In this document: positions 47,611 through 59,341 of the stretch, in pieces
Layout of the letters: each line of letters starts with the position of its first letter
Numbering within the stretch: the first letter of the stretch is position 1
NCBI GenBank assembly: GCA_022497155.1
Contig: MU385715.1
Span: 744,001 to 808,000 of the forward strand
Source of the DNA: Whalleya microplaca
Lineage: Eukaryota; Ascomycota; Sordariomycetes; Xylariales; Xylariaceae
Direction: 5' to 3'
Length of the DNA stretch: 64,000 bases
Notes under the pieces: model-generated
Told to the model about the DNA's origin: nothing
What the model saw: only the letters and a program-made list of their open reading frames with translations
Database searches by the model: none
Program-made: the position numbers and the translations under genes

Positions 47611-48585
47611 GGGCAAAAGTGACAACCCCATCATCCGAGAGGTTTAGGATCAGGCTTTCACCTTCCCGGTGCTAGGGATCTTACGCTCTAGCAGGAAAAA
47701 GATGCGATCCCATTGATATGGCAGAAATGGAAGAATTCAACTGCATTTGCATGGCGAAGGGGGCGTTTTATAGACAGCATGAGCAGCTGTCTTGGTTGAC
47801 GGCTGGAAATCGAGTCTTCTACAGGCAGACAGGCAGGCATGCAGGGCGGATAGGGTTTGGCTGCGAAAAAGCCTTGTTGTGTTTGGTGTTTTCATACCAA
47901 TAGACCCCAGAAAGACCGAGCAAGATGATAATGAATTCATGAACGGTCGGTTATATTAAGACCACCTGGCAATTCTCCAGTCTTTACTGTGTGCCATGCG
48001 CAAAAAAATTGCTCTAATATTCGCAAAGGGGCCAATGACATAAGCCACCTAGGGTCCACCGCCGATCCAGGAGAGCAAAGGTATACAGCTGTTGTACTGA
48101 TGCGAATTCTGTGGTCTTCGATTATTAGTGCCAACAAACTGCTTCCCCTATGCGTTCGTTCCAGTCTAACCGCCTGATGTCTTGTCGTTGGAATAATAGG
48201 AAATCCCAATCTGAAAATGAAAAAAAAGTCCCTTATAGAGTGTGTAACCGATGAAGTCTAAGCTTGGCTAGTGAGTAAGTTTGAAGTCAAAATCCCCCCT
48301 TTCCCTCCATCCCATGCATTGCAATCTTTTTTTCATTACCTGGCCTGGAAGCCGTCTACAAACTTTTCAATCCAATCATGATCATCATGCCGCCCAGAGT
48401 TGGGGATTTCACCCACCTTTTATGGCCGTTGCTAATTTTTCTCGAAGTAATAGAAATGAATGCGAATAGTTCAGTCTGCCGAGATGTATGTGTGTATGTA
48501 GATTGGTCGCGAGGTTGGTTGATGTGATGACTACTGACTACTTGATAGGCACGTTGTGCGGGTCGTGAGGGAGACCAGTGAAATA
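47611..48585. other. convergent 3' intergenic region
   Basis: Between the CSN6 stop and the dehydrogenase stop. Apart from the duplicated CSN6 end, nothing recognisable. Confidence 0.6.
47641..47691 (+). pseudogene. decayed tandem duplicate of the CSN6 3' end
   Basis: This 51-bp block matches 47560-47610 (the last 16 codons and stop of CSN6) at 41 of 51 positions without gaps and keeps a terminal TAG. The spacers after each copy are also similar, so the duplicated unit is about 81 bp. Most differences are transitions. It lies in the 3' UTR and is not translated from CSN6. Confidence 0.8.
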
Positions 48586-50055
48586 TTAAGCTTCGATCAC
48601 GACCTTCAACACCAAATTGCCGTCGTCGTCGACGGTCCTACTCGCAAGCTCAAAGGCGCGTTTTGCGGCGCCGAGGCCTTTGAACCGATGGGTTACCATG
48701 TTATCCAGACTTGGAATGGCGAAGCCCGCCCCGCCGAACCCCTGAGCAGAGAGTAGTCGTATTCCGGTCGCGTACGTGTTTGCGTATCGGAAGATGCCCA
48801 GAATGTCAACCTCTCTTAAGTGGGCTACCGACATGGGGAGAGTCTGGATCGGTGTGCCCATGCCGACCATGATGACCTTACCACCGGGCCGAGTGGCGTA
48901 GAGGCTAGTGTGCATACAGACCTCTTTGCCTGTGCACTCGAAGGACACATCAACGCCACCATCTTCATCTTCGCTTTGAAAAATGGCCGGCGGGCTCGTC
49001 AGCGAGAGGATATCCGACGCCAGTCCTTTGGCGCCTTCGAGCTGGCCGTGGATCGAATTTGAGAATAAACTGGCCGGCGTCGATGAGCCCGACTCCAGAG
49101 GTGTGGAACTTCCGGAGTTTGTGAAGATGGATGAATTGCTCGACGAGGTGTGTAAAGGGCGAGGAACAACGTAGCCGTGCGTTGCGAAGCCTCGTTTTAT
49201 CGCGTAGTCGACGCGGCCTGCATCTACATCGGTAATCGTGACTGTGGTGCAGCCAGACTGGCGTGCCATGGCAGCAGTCAGAAGACCAACCGTCCCAGCA
49301 CCCATGACCAGTGCCGTAGAACCGGGAGTAGGACTAGCACGATTCACGGCATGGATCGCAACCGACAATGGCTCAAGGAGTGCGGCAGCCTCGAAAGAGA
49401 CATGGTCTGGAAGTCTAGAACATCTGTCAGGATCACTGGCGAAGAGTGGACGAACAACATATGGTATTGACAGACGTACTTATGACACCAAACTGCGGGG
49501 TGATTTATTCTTTCCTGAAGAGTGCCTTGGAAATGAGGGACGCTCTTGGCGCTACTCCTAAACCGCATCTTTTTGCAGAGATTATACCTGCCTTTTCGGC
49601 AGATACCGCACTGGCCGCAAGGGATACCGACTTCGAGGGCGACGCGGTCACCAACCTTGAATCCGGTCACCCGAGGGCCGATGGCCGCAACCGTACCGGA
49701 CGATTCGTGGCCCAGGGACAGGGGAGCGCAGGCGCAGATGTCGCCATTGGCGAACTTTTTGTAGTAGGAGACGTCGGAGCCGCAGATTCCGGTGGACTTG
49801 ACGGCAATCTGGAGTTCGTCGACGCCCGGGTCCTCGATGCTCCTGGCTTCCTGTTGAGATAAGGTTTTGGTTAATTCTCCGAAAGCCAGATTCGCGAAGG
49901 CCGTTCCGTGTAACAGTGAGATGACGACGGGGGACTGAACTCACCAATCGCAGGTCCCGGGGCCCATGCAGCACGGAAGCACTGATCTTATTAGGGCACT
50001 TGGAGTGAACGGGTAGTTGCATTGGCGCGATCTCAGCCATTGCGGAGGGCGCCAT
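48586..50055 (-). CDS. zinc-dependent polyol (sorbitol/xylitol-type) dehydrogenase
   Basis: Three exons on the minus strand: 50055-49945, 49850-49480 and 49414-48586, giving 436 aa. Introns are 94 nt (GTGAGT...CAACAG) and 65 nt (GTACGT...TTCTAG). It is a medium-chain dehydrogenase. Catalytic zinc ligands are in GICGSD (Cys60) and GHES (His85, Glu86); the structural zinc site is CGQCGICRKGRYNLC (Cys115, 118, 121, 129). The sequence KLPDHVSFEAAALLEPLSVA and the Rossmann motif GAGTVGLLTA are typical of sorbitol/xylitol dehydrogenases, which oxidise polyols with NAD+. Unusual is a Ser/Thr/Gly-rich insert of about 45 residues in the coenzyme domain, after YVVPRP. The residues RSSAKSVPHFQGTLQERINH replace the usual substrate-loop spacing, so the substrate may differ. 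The true start could be one of the in-frame ATGs at codons 6 and 12. Confidence 0.85.
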
Positions 50056-53000
50056 TATCAGATGGCGGCAACAACGTGGGATGCAGTGGGATGTGGTCCA
50101 AGATTGAGTTCAAGATAAGTCCTCTTTGAGGCGAGATTGACCAAGTTAGGATGGGGCGTGTCCAGGAACAGGTAGTAAAGATTTAGTAACTCCGACGGTT
50201 TAGGGTGACCACCAAGCTTTGTGGGATGATACAAGATAGGGCAGATTTTAGCAGTATTAAACCAAGTCTGTTAATTATTATCCTGACAAAGAGAAATTAG
50301 GAAGTGGGAAGTCAAGTTCAGGTGTAGGAGTAGAATAGTAGTAAACACAAAGCTAGGGAGGAACCCCCACTCCCTTATGTATTGGGATATTGGGATAATG
50401 GGATAAAAGCCATGATGTGCTGCTTGTGCCAGTCAGTCCATGTCAGTCGTTAATTGTCAGTATTAAGAAAGTGCCTGAGACCGGAGCAAACTCGAGGGTC
50501 CGCAGATGTGGACAGCATTGAGTGAGTTTTTCCAGACCCAGTCAAATGGCAACGAGTTATCTTGGAAACCACAGAAGGCACTTCATAATCTCGGAAAATC
50601 ATATGCAAGAGGCTAGTCACGATGTGACGATGTGACTGCATTAGAAGCCGCAGGCAAGATCCTTGACGATGTCCTGTGTGGGTGTGGTGCTTCACGGTTG
50701 TAACTGTAGTCGTCGTTATTGGTTTCGTACTTGTACATAACCGGATCGTCAAGATTCGTGTCATTGGTACAGGCGACGATGGCGAGGAGAGTGATATCGT
50801 CATATCTAGTTGCTACACTTTGCTGCTCTCCTGAGATATACGTATGTCTTGAAGATCGTGATTTGAAAAAGAAACAACTTTTCATCGTGCTGATTGCTCC
50901 GCTCACCCATAGGCACGACTTGTCGGCCAAATGGTTGACGTAGGTTTGTATTGATACTATTGTTCAACTACATCGGACCTTTTCGAACCTCCTGAGACTC
51001 TCGCCGCATCTACGTAGTACGACGTTCGAGGCGAAGGATCCGGAATCGCCTGTTAAGAGGGCCATCATATGGATTTAGAAACAGTTAAGGCTTCGGACCA
51101 GATATCCTTAACTGTAATGAAAATAGCTAGGTTCAGTGGTTGATTGGTATAACACCAAGAGGCTAGATTTAGGATTGGGGCTCTGAGTGACACACGATGG
51201 AATGGCAGGGCTGGAAAAAGGACGGGGGCTATTTCGCCGTTATCCTTATTAACTCGAATGACTGGATGAAAGTTGGGGGAGACCATAAAAATTGTAAATT
51301 GGGTATAATATAATAAGCATAGCTAGATACAACGCAGTGGCAGCGATGGGATGTTCCCAGACAGATGGAACTGGGACCAGCGACTTCGGCGGTTGAGACA
51401 CTTACACAGCCATCATGTACTTGCACGGGACAGGAGTCGTGGTAAGTGCGCTTATACTATGTAGGTAATTGAGGAGAAAACTCACTAACATATCTCTCTT
51501 GTTGCGTTAGCATCCACTTAGCCGCTTATTAGTCTCTAGTAACTCCCAGCATCTACTTATCTCTTCTCGGTGCATTCTCGACTATAACCGTGGATCTTAT
51601 ATCGTATCATCTACGATGTATGTAGAACTAACGGACCGAACTGGCTGATACTGCCGAGGTATATGTCATGGGTGCGATTGCGAGCGAGTCTATCAAGCTT
51701 AAAACAGCCCGTGCTAATGCTTGCTTACGCAAGGGCACTTAGAGAATCTATTTTGCCGTCATCCCGGCCTTGTAGCGAGACTCTTGCACATGGCAACAGG
51801 GGCAGCAACAGGGGCTTATAGTAAACGAGGGGTCCTCCCCTGTCCACCAACAGCCATAGTATGGTTCATGATGGTTCATGATCACGATAAATTGACCAGC
51901 AGCGCATCGTTGGTGTTGCCATTCAGAATCAAGTGAAACCAGATGTTGATCCGCTTAGGGGGGTTGCACGTACGGTATGTATCCCTCTCTACACTTATTA
52001 GCTGAGTCGTCAACGATACGACCAGCCTCTATTTATCATCTAAACATTGTCCCAACCAAGTTTTGGCGCCAAGCTCCAGGGTTCATCTTCACCCAAACTG
52101 CCTACCCTCTTCACTTTATTCTACCTATCGGAATTTGCTACGTCGTGCCGTCCGCATAGGTGTGCGGTATCATCAGCCGGATCTTGTGCTGGTACAGCAT
52201 GAACAGACTAATTTTGGCTCCCGGATGGCGACCAGGCTTGACGACAGTGCTCCTCAGCGATGCATTGCAGTAGGTCGTGTACCACGTCGTACGAGAGATT
52301 CTTCAACCTCAAGTCTCACATGTCTCCAGTTTCTTGCAGAACCACACATGCAAAAAAGGGCAGACTAGGTCCGATATTCGTCCTGCGACAACAGCGCAGC
52401 TACCAATAGCCTGCCAGGGCCCCCATCAGTATCCCCTCGAGTGCAGAGGAGGATTGGCAGCTTCTTAAATATCTCATTGGTCCAAGCTGACGCCAATGCC
52501 TGACTCTGTAGAAATGGCCTTATCACCCGCGTTCACGTCTAAATCGAATCTTTCGGAGTCGTTGCCCGTCTTCCTGAATCCAAGCAATGATCAACTGGTA
52601 AGAGGGAGATAGGTCCCTTGCGGATCTATCCAATCACTGCCGGGATTCGCTTGTATTTGTTCGGCATAACCAATCGATAGGTCTCTCATTGACTCTGACG
52701 GAAGCCGGGATGAAGTTCCTTTGAATACTATATCAGTGCCCACTACGTGAACTATCTACAGGCGAATGATGAAATAGCCCCTTTGCCCCAATAAGATTTT
52801 GGGGCTCGTCCCGCAGGACAAAATTGGAGAAATTGGAGACCAGACGTGTAGGGCCTAGGCCCAGCAATTCTTTTATTATTGTTTTCTTTACCCTGTCTCC
52901 CCGAGCGTCGTCTTGGTATCTTCGTCTATCTTGTGTGGACCCTGGACGCTACTATAATAAATCGGATAACATGCAACGCAGCGGGGCTCTCGGAAGCAAT

Positions 53001-56000
53001 CTCGGTGCTGAGGTTCGAGCCCCTTGGGCTCTATCCCGTCATTTTTGTACAACATCAAGTTATAAGGCACCTCGGCACACACACCATTCTCCCGACAATG
53101 ACGGCACAGTGAAACGATGCATGCCACGTCTTTGAACCGATCTCGCAGACTTTATGACTGGTCGTTTCAATAAAAGGCTATGTCGAAATGGCCTCTGCCA
53201 TTCTTGTGTAGTGAAAGGCCATATCCATCGCTGTCTCTCCGTCGATAGCACTGAGTAGAGACTATTGGCTCGAATACTGTTACTAAGTGCTGACAACCGA
53301 GTGAGTATACTATTGCCGTTCTCCCAGACGAAGGAACCGGAGATATGTGGGACTACTCCGACGACAGGGTCCCATATTCAAAATAACATGACCCTTGGGA
53401 CTGGGTAAGAACCCTTAATATCCTAGTCACGACCTCCTTGACTAAAGCGTGCATGCTGGATGACTAAACAACCCGAGGATGGGACTTATAATAGATACCA
53501 TGCACTCGGAGCCATTATGGTAGGTATCGGAACATTACCAGCTTTGGATACTAATATTGACGCTTACCGATCTCAGGCTTACCAAAGAACAGAACGATAA
53601 TGCAGTTGCTGATCTTGCTCATTGGTCTCCTAGCCTATATGTGTCCTGTTACGCTCCTAGAACAAGGGACACGATGATACTTATCAAATTATAAGTCGTA
53701 TTCATCCCATAAGGCGAACCTATTTCGGACTGGAAAATACGATGCGGCGGCTAAAGGCATCAGGTGAATTCCCCTTTCGATCAGACCCTACACTTGTATT
53801 GGGATTGGACGCCAAAACACGGCAAGCGAGACGCATAGCGAGCGCGAAACTGGCGGCACGAGAACGCCACACTTTACGGGATGGACCTGATGGGGAAAAC
53901 GTTCAGGCCAGTAGATAAGCCAAGCGAGATGCAAAACTACCGGCGGTATGGCGATGCATGTGTGCGTGCGCTGACTACGCGAGCAACAAACTGCATGCTA
54001 CTCTGTACTCCATACTTAGGTATGTATGTAAATATGCATGCACATCGCCTCTGGGGATCAACTGAACTACCTACATGTCTCGTATATATGCAAGACGACC
54101 GATTCACTCACCACTGACGCCTTTTGTGGCGTCCTCTCAGCGGCGTGGCTTTTGGATACGAAAACGCTGTGCTGATAGCTATCGTCATCATCGTCGCCTC
54201 TCGGAAACATACAACCCCACGATACCAACCAGAGGATACTATAAGCACCAGAGATCGCGATCAGCCCGGATCGCTTGGCAATCCTGCAACCCTCCATCTC
54301 AGACATGCAGTTATAAGGCGAACAGGGCAAAAAGAAAACCTAAGCAACCTAAGCAATTCGCCGTGTAAGATGTACAATACATACGCGCGAATACGGTGAC
54401 CGAGGCAAGCTTTCCTGCATGGCATATGTGAAGCATGTAACTGGCTGGCAGCCCCCAATACCACCGTAGTAAGACGATCTGGACTATCGAATGCAAGCGA
54501 GATGTGCTAGCTCCTTTATAAATGATTCCACATTCCATGTCGAGAAGAACGCAAGGAGAGCTCCCATTGCACCTAAATCGAGTAGTCAGTCTATCCCCCC
54601 GTTGATCGATGGCAAGATGCCGGGACACACGTTCGTCTTCTGCACTTAACTACCTTTTAATTAGGAACGACACGATGGGAGTTTCCCTCAGTAGCTCTGG
54701 CGGCTCTCGAGGTCCCCAGGTAGCATCGTCAGAAGAAAGACACAATGGATATTGAAAGCTATCCACACATATATTGTTGAATGTGATTAGGATTATTTTA
54801 TTCATAAATTGCTTATAGAAATACCATGTCGAGGGAGGACACCATTACATGGAGCTTCAGGCGACTTAAAAGAGTCGCAACAAGGCCTTTTTTCCTTTCA
54901 ATGAACCTATTAGTAGTATTTGTGAGTAATCTGTTGTAATCATTAAGTGAGAAGGTGTGTGAGATTGTGACAACTAGTAGATATACTGGTGTAAGGCGCT
55001 GCTTAGTCAGCGATAGTCACCTAACAAGTACTCTATTTAACTAGAGGAGCTAGAGAATGTAGACAAGCGGACAATTTTCTACTCCTTATAATCAGAAAGT
55101 TCAACAAGGCGTTTATGTAAGTTCGTATGAAGATTCGGGCCAAAAACTATAGGTAGACATAAGTTAACATCTAAGCACATAGAGTAAAATATGTAGTCGT
55201 ACACTCAATTATACTAACTACTACATAAAATAGCGAAACCAGAGCTATAAAACCAATCGACTACTCGTTACACAAAATATTTTTACGTAACGAAATAGTA
55301 ACCTTACTTGAAGAGTTACGTGTTATACCTGATATTGTGAGCGAGATTTGGAGATATGTATAACTTTTAACTCGCATATCTGAAGTGTCTATTGAAACAG
55401 GAACGTACGCTTGTAATTAGGATCCTAGATGAGAGAACCCACGTGGTCAGTCGAGTTTGCCTTTGAGACAATTAACATATATGAGAAGGATCTGTTCAAA
55501 ATTTTCATATACATGATCTGTATAATCTCTATAATTGACTTGATGTGAAGAGTGAAGATCACTTTGAGTGGATCTACTATGCCCTCTTGGCATAGGAGTA
55601 TGCCTCTCCAAGCACCAAGCCTCAGCCGGCGCGATCTTTAAAGTGGAAAAAACTTGAATTACTGTGTAACCAGCTGATGATCAACGTCATATAAAGCCCT
55701 GTACGCCATTACATATGTACTGCGCCATCTTCAACCCCACAGATCGGTCTCAGCTGACGCATATAGGGCAACGTAGCTGAAAACGGTAAACTTTGAGGTT
55801 AGATACTTTAAGTCTCTCATATTCTCTCCGCATTCTTTATGCCCACCATCTATAGGTTTCAGACAATAAACGCCTCACTCGCTCGTCTTTGTAAGGAGAG
55901 CCACCTACACATACTTCACTACTTAGGGTACGCCCACCCTTCATCGATCGATCGCCAACCAAGGCTACATACATACTACAAAGATACATAACGCACTTTC

Positions 56001-56016
56001 CACCAGTACTCACAAC
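50056..56016. other. 6-kb gene-poor region with an AT-rich island
   Basis: No gene that I can support. Open frames are under 140 codons and overlap on both strands. 54770-55620 is strongly AT- and TA-rich, unlike its surroundings, and may be RIP-degraded repeat DNA. The remaining parts have near-average composition and no readable domain. Confidence 0.5.
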
Positions 56017-56274
56017 ATGTGCCTCGCCCTGCAATCCAGCCGCACGCTCTCGGGCGCCAAGAAGCGAGACGAGAATTCATCTATTACACCAGAGCCGCAC
56101 CCGCGTCCCATCGTACGGCAGCAAGGCGAGGGCCACGCGTTCGGCCACGAGGGCACGAACTGGGAGGCCCTGAACAACAACATGGAGAGGCCGGCCGGGA
56201 AGCCGCGGCGGAACGGCAAGCCGGGAACACGGGGTCGCTTCTTCAACGGGCCCGGCCTGAACCTGTGGTCTTGA
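56017..56274 (+). CDS. possible small basic protein (85 aa)
   Basis: An ATG opens an 85-codon frame in a sharply bounded GC-rich patch inside AT-rich DNA, which suggests coding sequence. The product begins MCLALQSSRT and is polar, with many Arg, Gly, Pro and Asn. Its C-terminal half is basic (RPAGKPRRNGKPGTRGRFF), and it ends in GPGLNLWS. It has no signal peptide or membrane helix. A second frame offset by two bases (from 56019) is open for 100 codons, so the frame is not certain. No family is recognised. Confidence 0.45.
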   Translation: MCLALQSSRTLSGAKKRDENSSITPEPHPRPIVRQQGEGHAFGHEGTNWEALNNNMERPAGKPRRNGKPGTRGRFFNGPGLNLWS

Positions 56275-56797
56275 TTGGGGAACCTGATGCGGATACTGAA
56301 CTCGCGATATTGGACGGTTGAACTGGATTGTTTAGGATTAAATTCATTGCATGGTCACTATCAGGACTGCTGCGCAAATATACATATAAGGAGGCTTGCA
56401 TTACAGGTCTGCCATTTGATCACCGCGAAGCTTGCGAGTATGGGCTACTCGCATCAAAAAGCTCTGGCGAAACGGGCAGACATGGAAGAAAACGGATATA
56501 TCTTGCGTTCCACTTTATGTAGTTGGGCTTCAATTAATACAATACGGTAGCTGGCCATATGATGACCAATTGTCCCGATTTTATAGGAGTCCTTGAGCAT
56601 GTCATACCTGCCGATGGAGTCGCCACATCAAGGAAGCAGGGGGATTGCCTGTTCGCGCCGGAATTTGGAGTAAAGGTGTGGAAGAGACATACATACGTAC
56701 AATGCTAGGTATATGACAAGTTTCCTTTGCCGCCATGAAAAAAAAGAAAATTCATGCTTCATGTAGGTAGACTCAATGTCCCAACCGAAACAAAGTC
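56275..56797. other. intergenic region
   Basis: Between the small frame at 56017-56274 and the VPS17 stop at 56798. Nothing recognisable. Confidence 0.55.
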
Positions 56798-58709
56798 TCA
56801 GAACGTGCTGTTCGCCAAGCGGCTCGCGGCATTCCTGGCATCCACGCGATCCTCGTCATCCTCTTCGCCGAGCCCGAGCAGCGCTCTGTTGCCGCTGCTA
56901 TCGGCCGCCCTAGACCCCGCCCCGTGGCCGTTCTCGCCATCGTCGTCTTCCAGAACGCTAGACATCAAGCTTCCCGAGATGCTCTTGCTGAGGCTGTCGG
57001 TGCGCCGGGGGACACCGCTCCAGGCATCACCCTTGGGTCCTTGGCTGGCTGCCAGACTCGCGCGTCGCACAGTGGGGTGAGCTTCCCTTCCTAGACGGCT
57101 TAGACCACCCGAGGCGTCGATCGCTCTAACATCGGGGCGCACGCTCTCGAGAAGCGCGAGCGTACGTCGCTCGGCTTCAATCTCACGTGTCACGTACTCT
57201 CGAATGCTCATGCGCAAGTCTGCCGCAGTTCTCGCAAACCACTTGCGTCGTTCCTGCACCAGATTTTGCGTTACCCTTGTTGTCTTGTGCGCCAGCTCCA
57301 GCTCGCTATTTCTGGCCTCGTCTAGAGCAGAAATTGCCTCGTCAACCTTCTCCCGCCGCACATTAGAACTGGCTTTCAGCCTATCAGCAGCGTTTAGTTT
57401 GCTTCTGGTGTTTTCTTGAGCTTGTAAGAATTCGCGAGTCAGAAGTTGCCTGTTCGTCAATGTCTCCTTCACGATAAAGGCGTCCTGAGAATGATACTGA
57501 AATGGATCGCCAATGGTAGTTGCTTCAGCGGTAGCCTGAGCTGCATGACAGTCGCCCACAGTTTGGACGATCTTCCCAAGCTTTCGGTAGGCATTTCCCA
57601 GACCTGGATGCGGCTCTTGCACGTGCATTCCACCTAGCTTCACACCAAAATCGGACTCTGCTAGTCCCAATCCTATGTCTTATTAGTAATTGCCTAACTA
57701 GTAAGTTTGGAATGTTAGTGAATACATACCTCTGCGAGATTTTACAAGCTTGTCAACCTTGTGGCCCGCATCCATTGAGCCCAAATAGAATAGCTTTACA
57801 ATCGGTCGTGCTTCGGATAACTCCGGGGTATCATCAGGCGGGGGCGCAAATTGCTTCAAGAGTTTTCTTCGCACACCCGTTGCTGGTTGCTTTCTCTTGA
57901 CCAGGGGGCTGTAGCCAAAGTCGCTCTCAACAAACAGAACCATTTCATCGTCTCTCATAAGGACCTCGTTACTGCATACGTAGTTAAGCCATCTCTGCAA
58001 AAGAGCCTTGACGCGTGTTTCATCCTCGTCCGTTCCGGCGCCTGCGGATGTCAATGCAGGCGGCACTGCCGGCACTAGCGCATCAGGGTTGGCAGAGATC
58101 AGGTGTTCAGCAAGCTTGACGAATTCCGAATGTAACCGACGAACATCGCGAAATTGTGTAGTTCGAAACTTAGTAATGTTTGTCTATACGTGTTAGAATC
58201 GTGGGATGAGCCGGCCCAATTAAACCTAGACTTACATGAACATCGAATCTCAAGATGGGATCTTTGCGACCCGTTCGCTCGAGTCCTGTAATCTTCGCTT
58301 GCAACTTGTACTGTGGGCCAGCGGATCGTCGGGCTTGTCGGCCTTGTCCATTTCCTGCGTGATGTCCTTGTGTCTGCGATTGCTGGTGCGCCTCTGGCTG
58401 CTGCCCTGCTTCGGTCCCAGCTTCAGACTGTTGCGATGGTTCCGATGGCTGTGATGGGTCGAACGCGGCAGTAGAACCTGCATTACTGCTAGCTGTATCG
58501 GGACGTCTGAAAGGATTGGCTGTTGGGTCTTCCTGCGCGAACCCATTGTTGGGATCATGCGATTCATATTGGTACGGCGAGGTTGGCTGAGTGTTCCCTA
58601 GAGAGCTGAAGGCCGGCTCATTGCGCGGAGGAGAGGCCGGCGGTGTTGATCCCCAGGGAGATGCATCAGCCGCATGCTCATCATCGGGTATCGATGAGCG
58701 GTAGTCCAT
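56798..58709 (-). CDS. VPS17: Vps17-like retromer sorting nexin (PX-BAR)
   Basis: Three exons on the minus strand: 58709-58236, 58183-57730 and 57672-56798, giving 600 aa. Introns are 52 nt (GTAAGT...TATAG) and 57 nt (GTATGT...ACATAG). The N-terminal 115 residues are Ser/Pro/Gln-rich and disordered. The PX domain (about 125-245) starts YKLQAKITGLERTGRKDPIL, continues KFRTTQFRDVRRLHSEFVKL across the first intron, and includes ALVPAVPP and RWLNYVCSNEVL. The C-terminal part (about 310-520) is a helical BAR/Vps5-like domain (YRKLGKIVQTVG, TLTNRQLLTREFLQAQE, WFARTAADLRMSIREYV), followed by an acidic tail. Vps17 pairs with Vps5 to tubulate endosomes in retromer recycling to the Golgi. The DxxR-type phosphoinositide pocket looks degenerate, as is known for Vps17. 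It is divergent from mitochondrial EF-G2. Confidence 0.88.
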
Positions 58710-59341
58710 TGTCGGTATTGCCTGGGTTGTCCTCACAATACCCAGTAATCAAGAGGATGAGGAAGTTGGCGAAAGTATGCCGAATGCCGAAATCATTTAG
58801 CAGCGCGCATTCCAGGATAACTACAGATAGCAGTAGCCATTAGCTTTCATAATAGGATCGCGACACAAATCTAGGCATCAAACAACAAGGGTTTAAAAAA
58901 AGGGAGCTGCTTACCAAAAATCACTGATGATGCTGAAGTTGAAATGGCTGAATGAGCTGAATCGGCTGCTCGCAAGCCACATTGAAATCATCAGTGGGGA
59001 ATCTGTAGTGGCACGTGCGCGAAAGATACTTAAGTACTTACTTGTGGAGGAGTCCCTCGGTTCAGTTCCTGCAGGGTCTCCAGCACACCTGATGATGGGT
59101 CGTTACACACCTCGAGTGGTCCGTGTGGCCGAATATAAAAACTCGTTAACTACATACACCAAATTCACCAGTAGGTTGTAACTCAACTATTACCTAGGTA
59201 CGGATGAAGTTGAGTGGACTATCTACATTATAGCACTGCTAACGCGGCTAAACACTCGTTTTACTCAAGTCTTGACTTGGTCAAGAGTAGTTCGTGTATA
59301 CTGAATGGAGCGAATCAGTCATCGCTCTATTTAATTCATCT
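58710..59341. promoter_or_regulatory. divergent promoter region VPS17 / EF-G2
   Basis: 632 bp between the two start codons. It contains one CACGTG (about 59011) but no clear TATA box. An 84-codon open frame at 58927-59181 has no gene-like features. Confidence 0.4.

Noticed and set aside
52880..53300. Possible ankyrin-repeat relic on the minus strand (a short GETAMDMAFHYTRMAEAIS-like reading)
   Set aside because: Only about 20 residues, with stops and frame changes on both sides and no neighbouring repeats. It could be chance.
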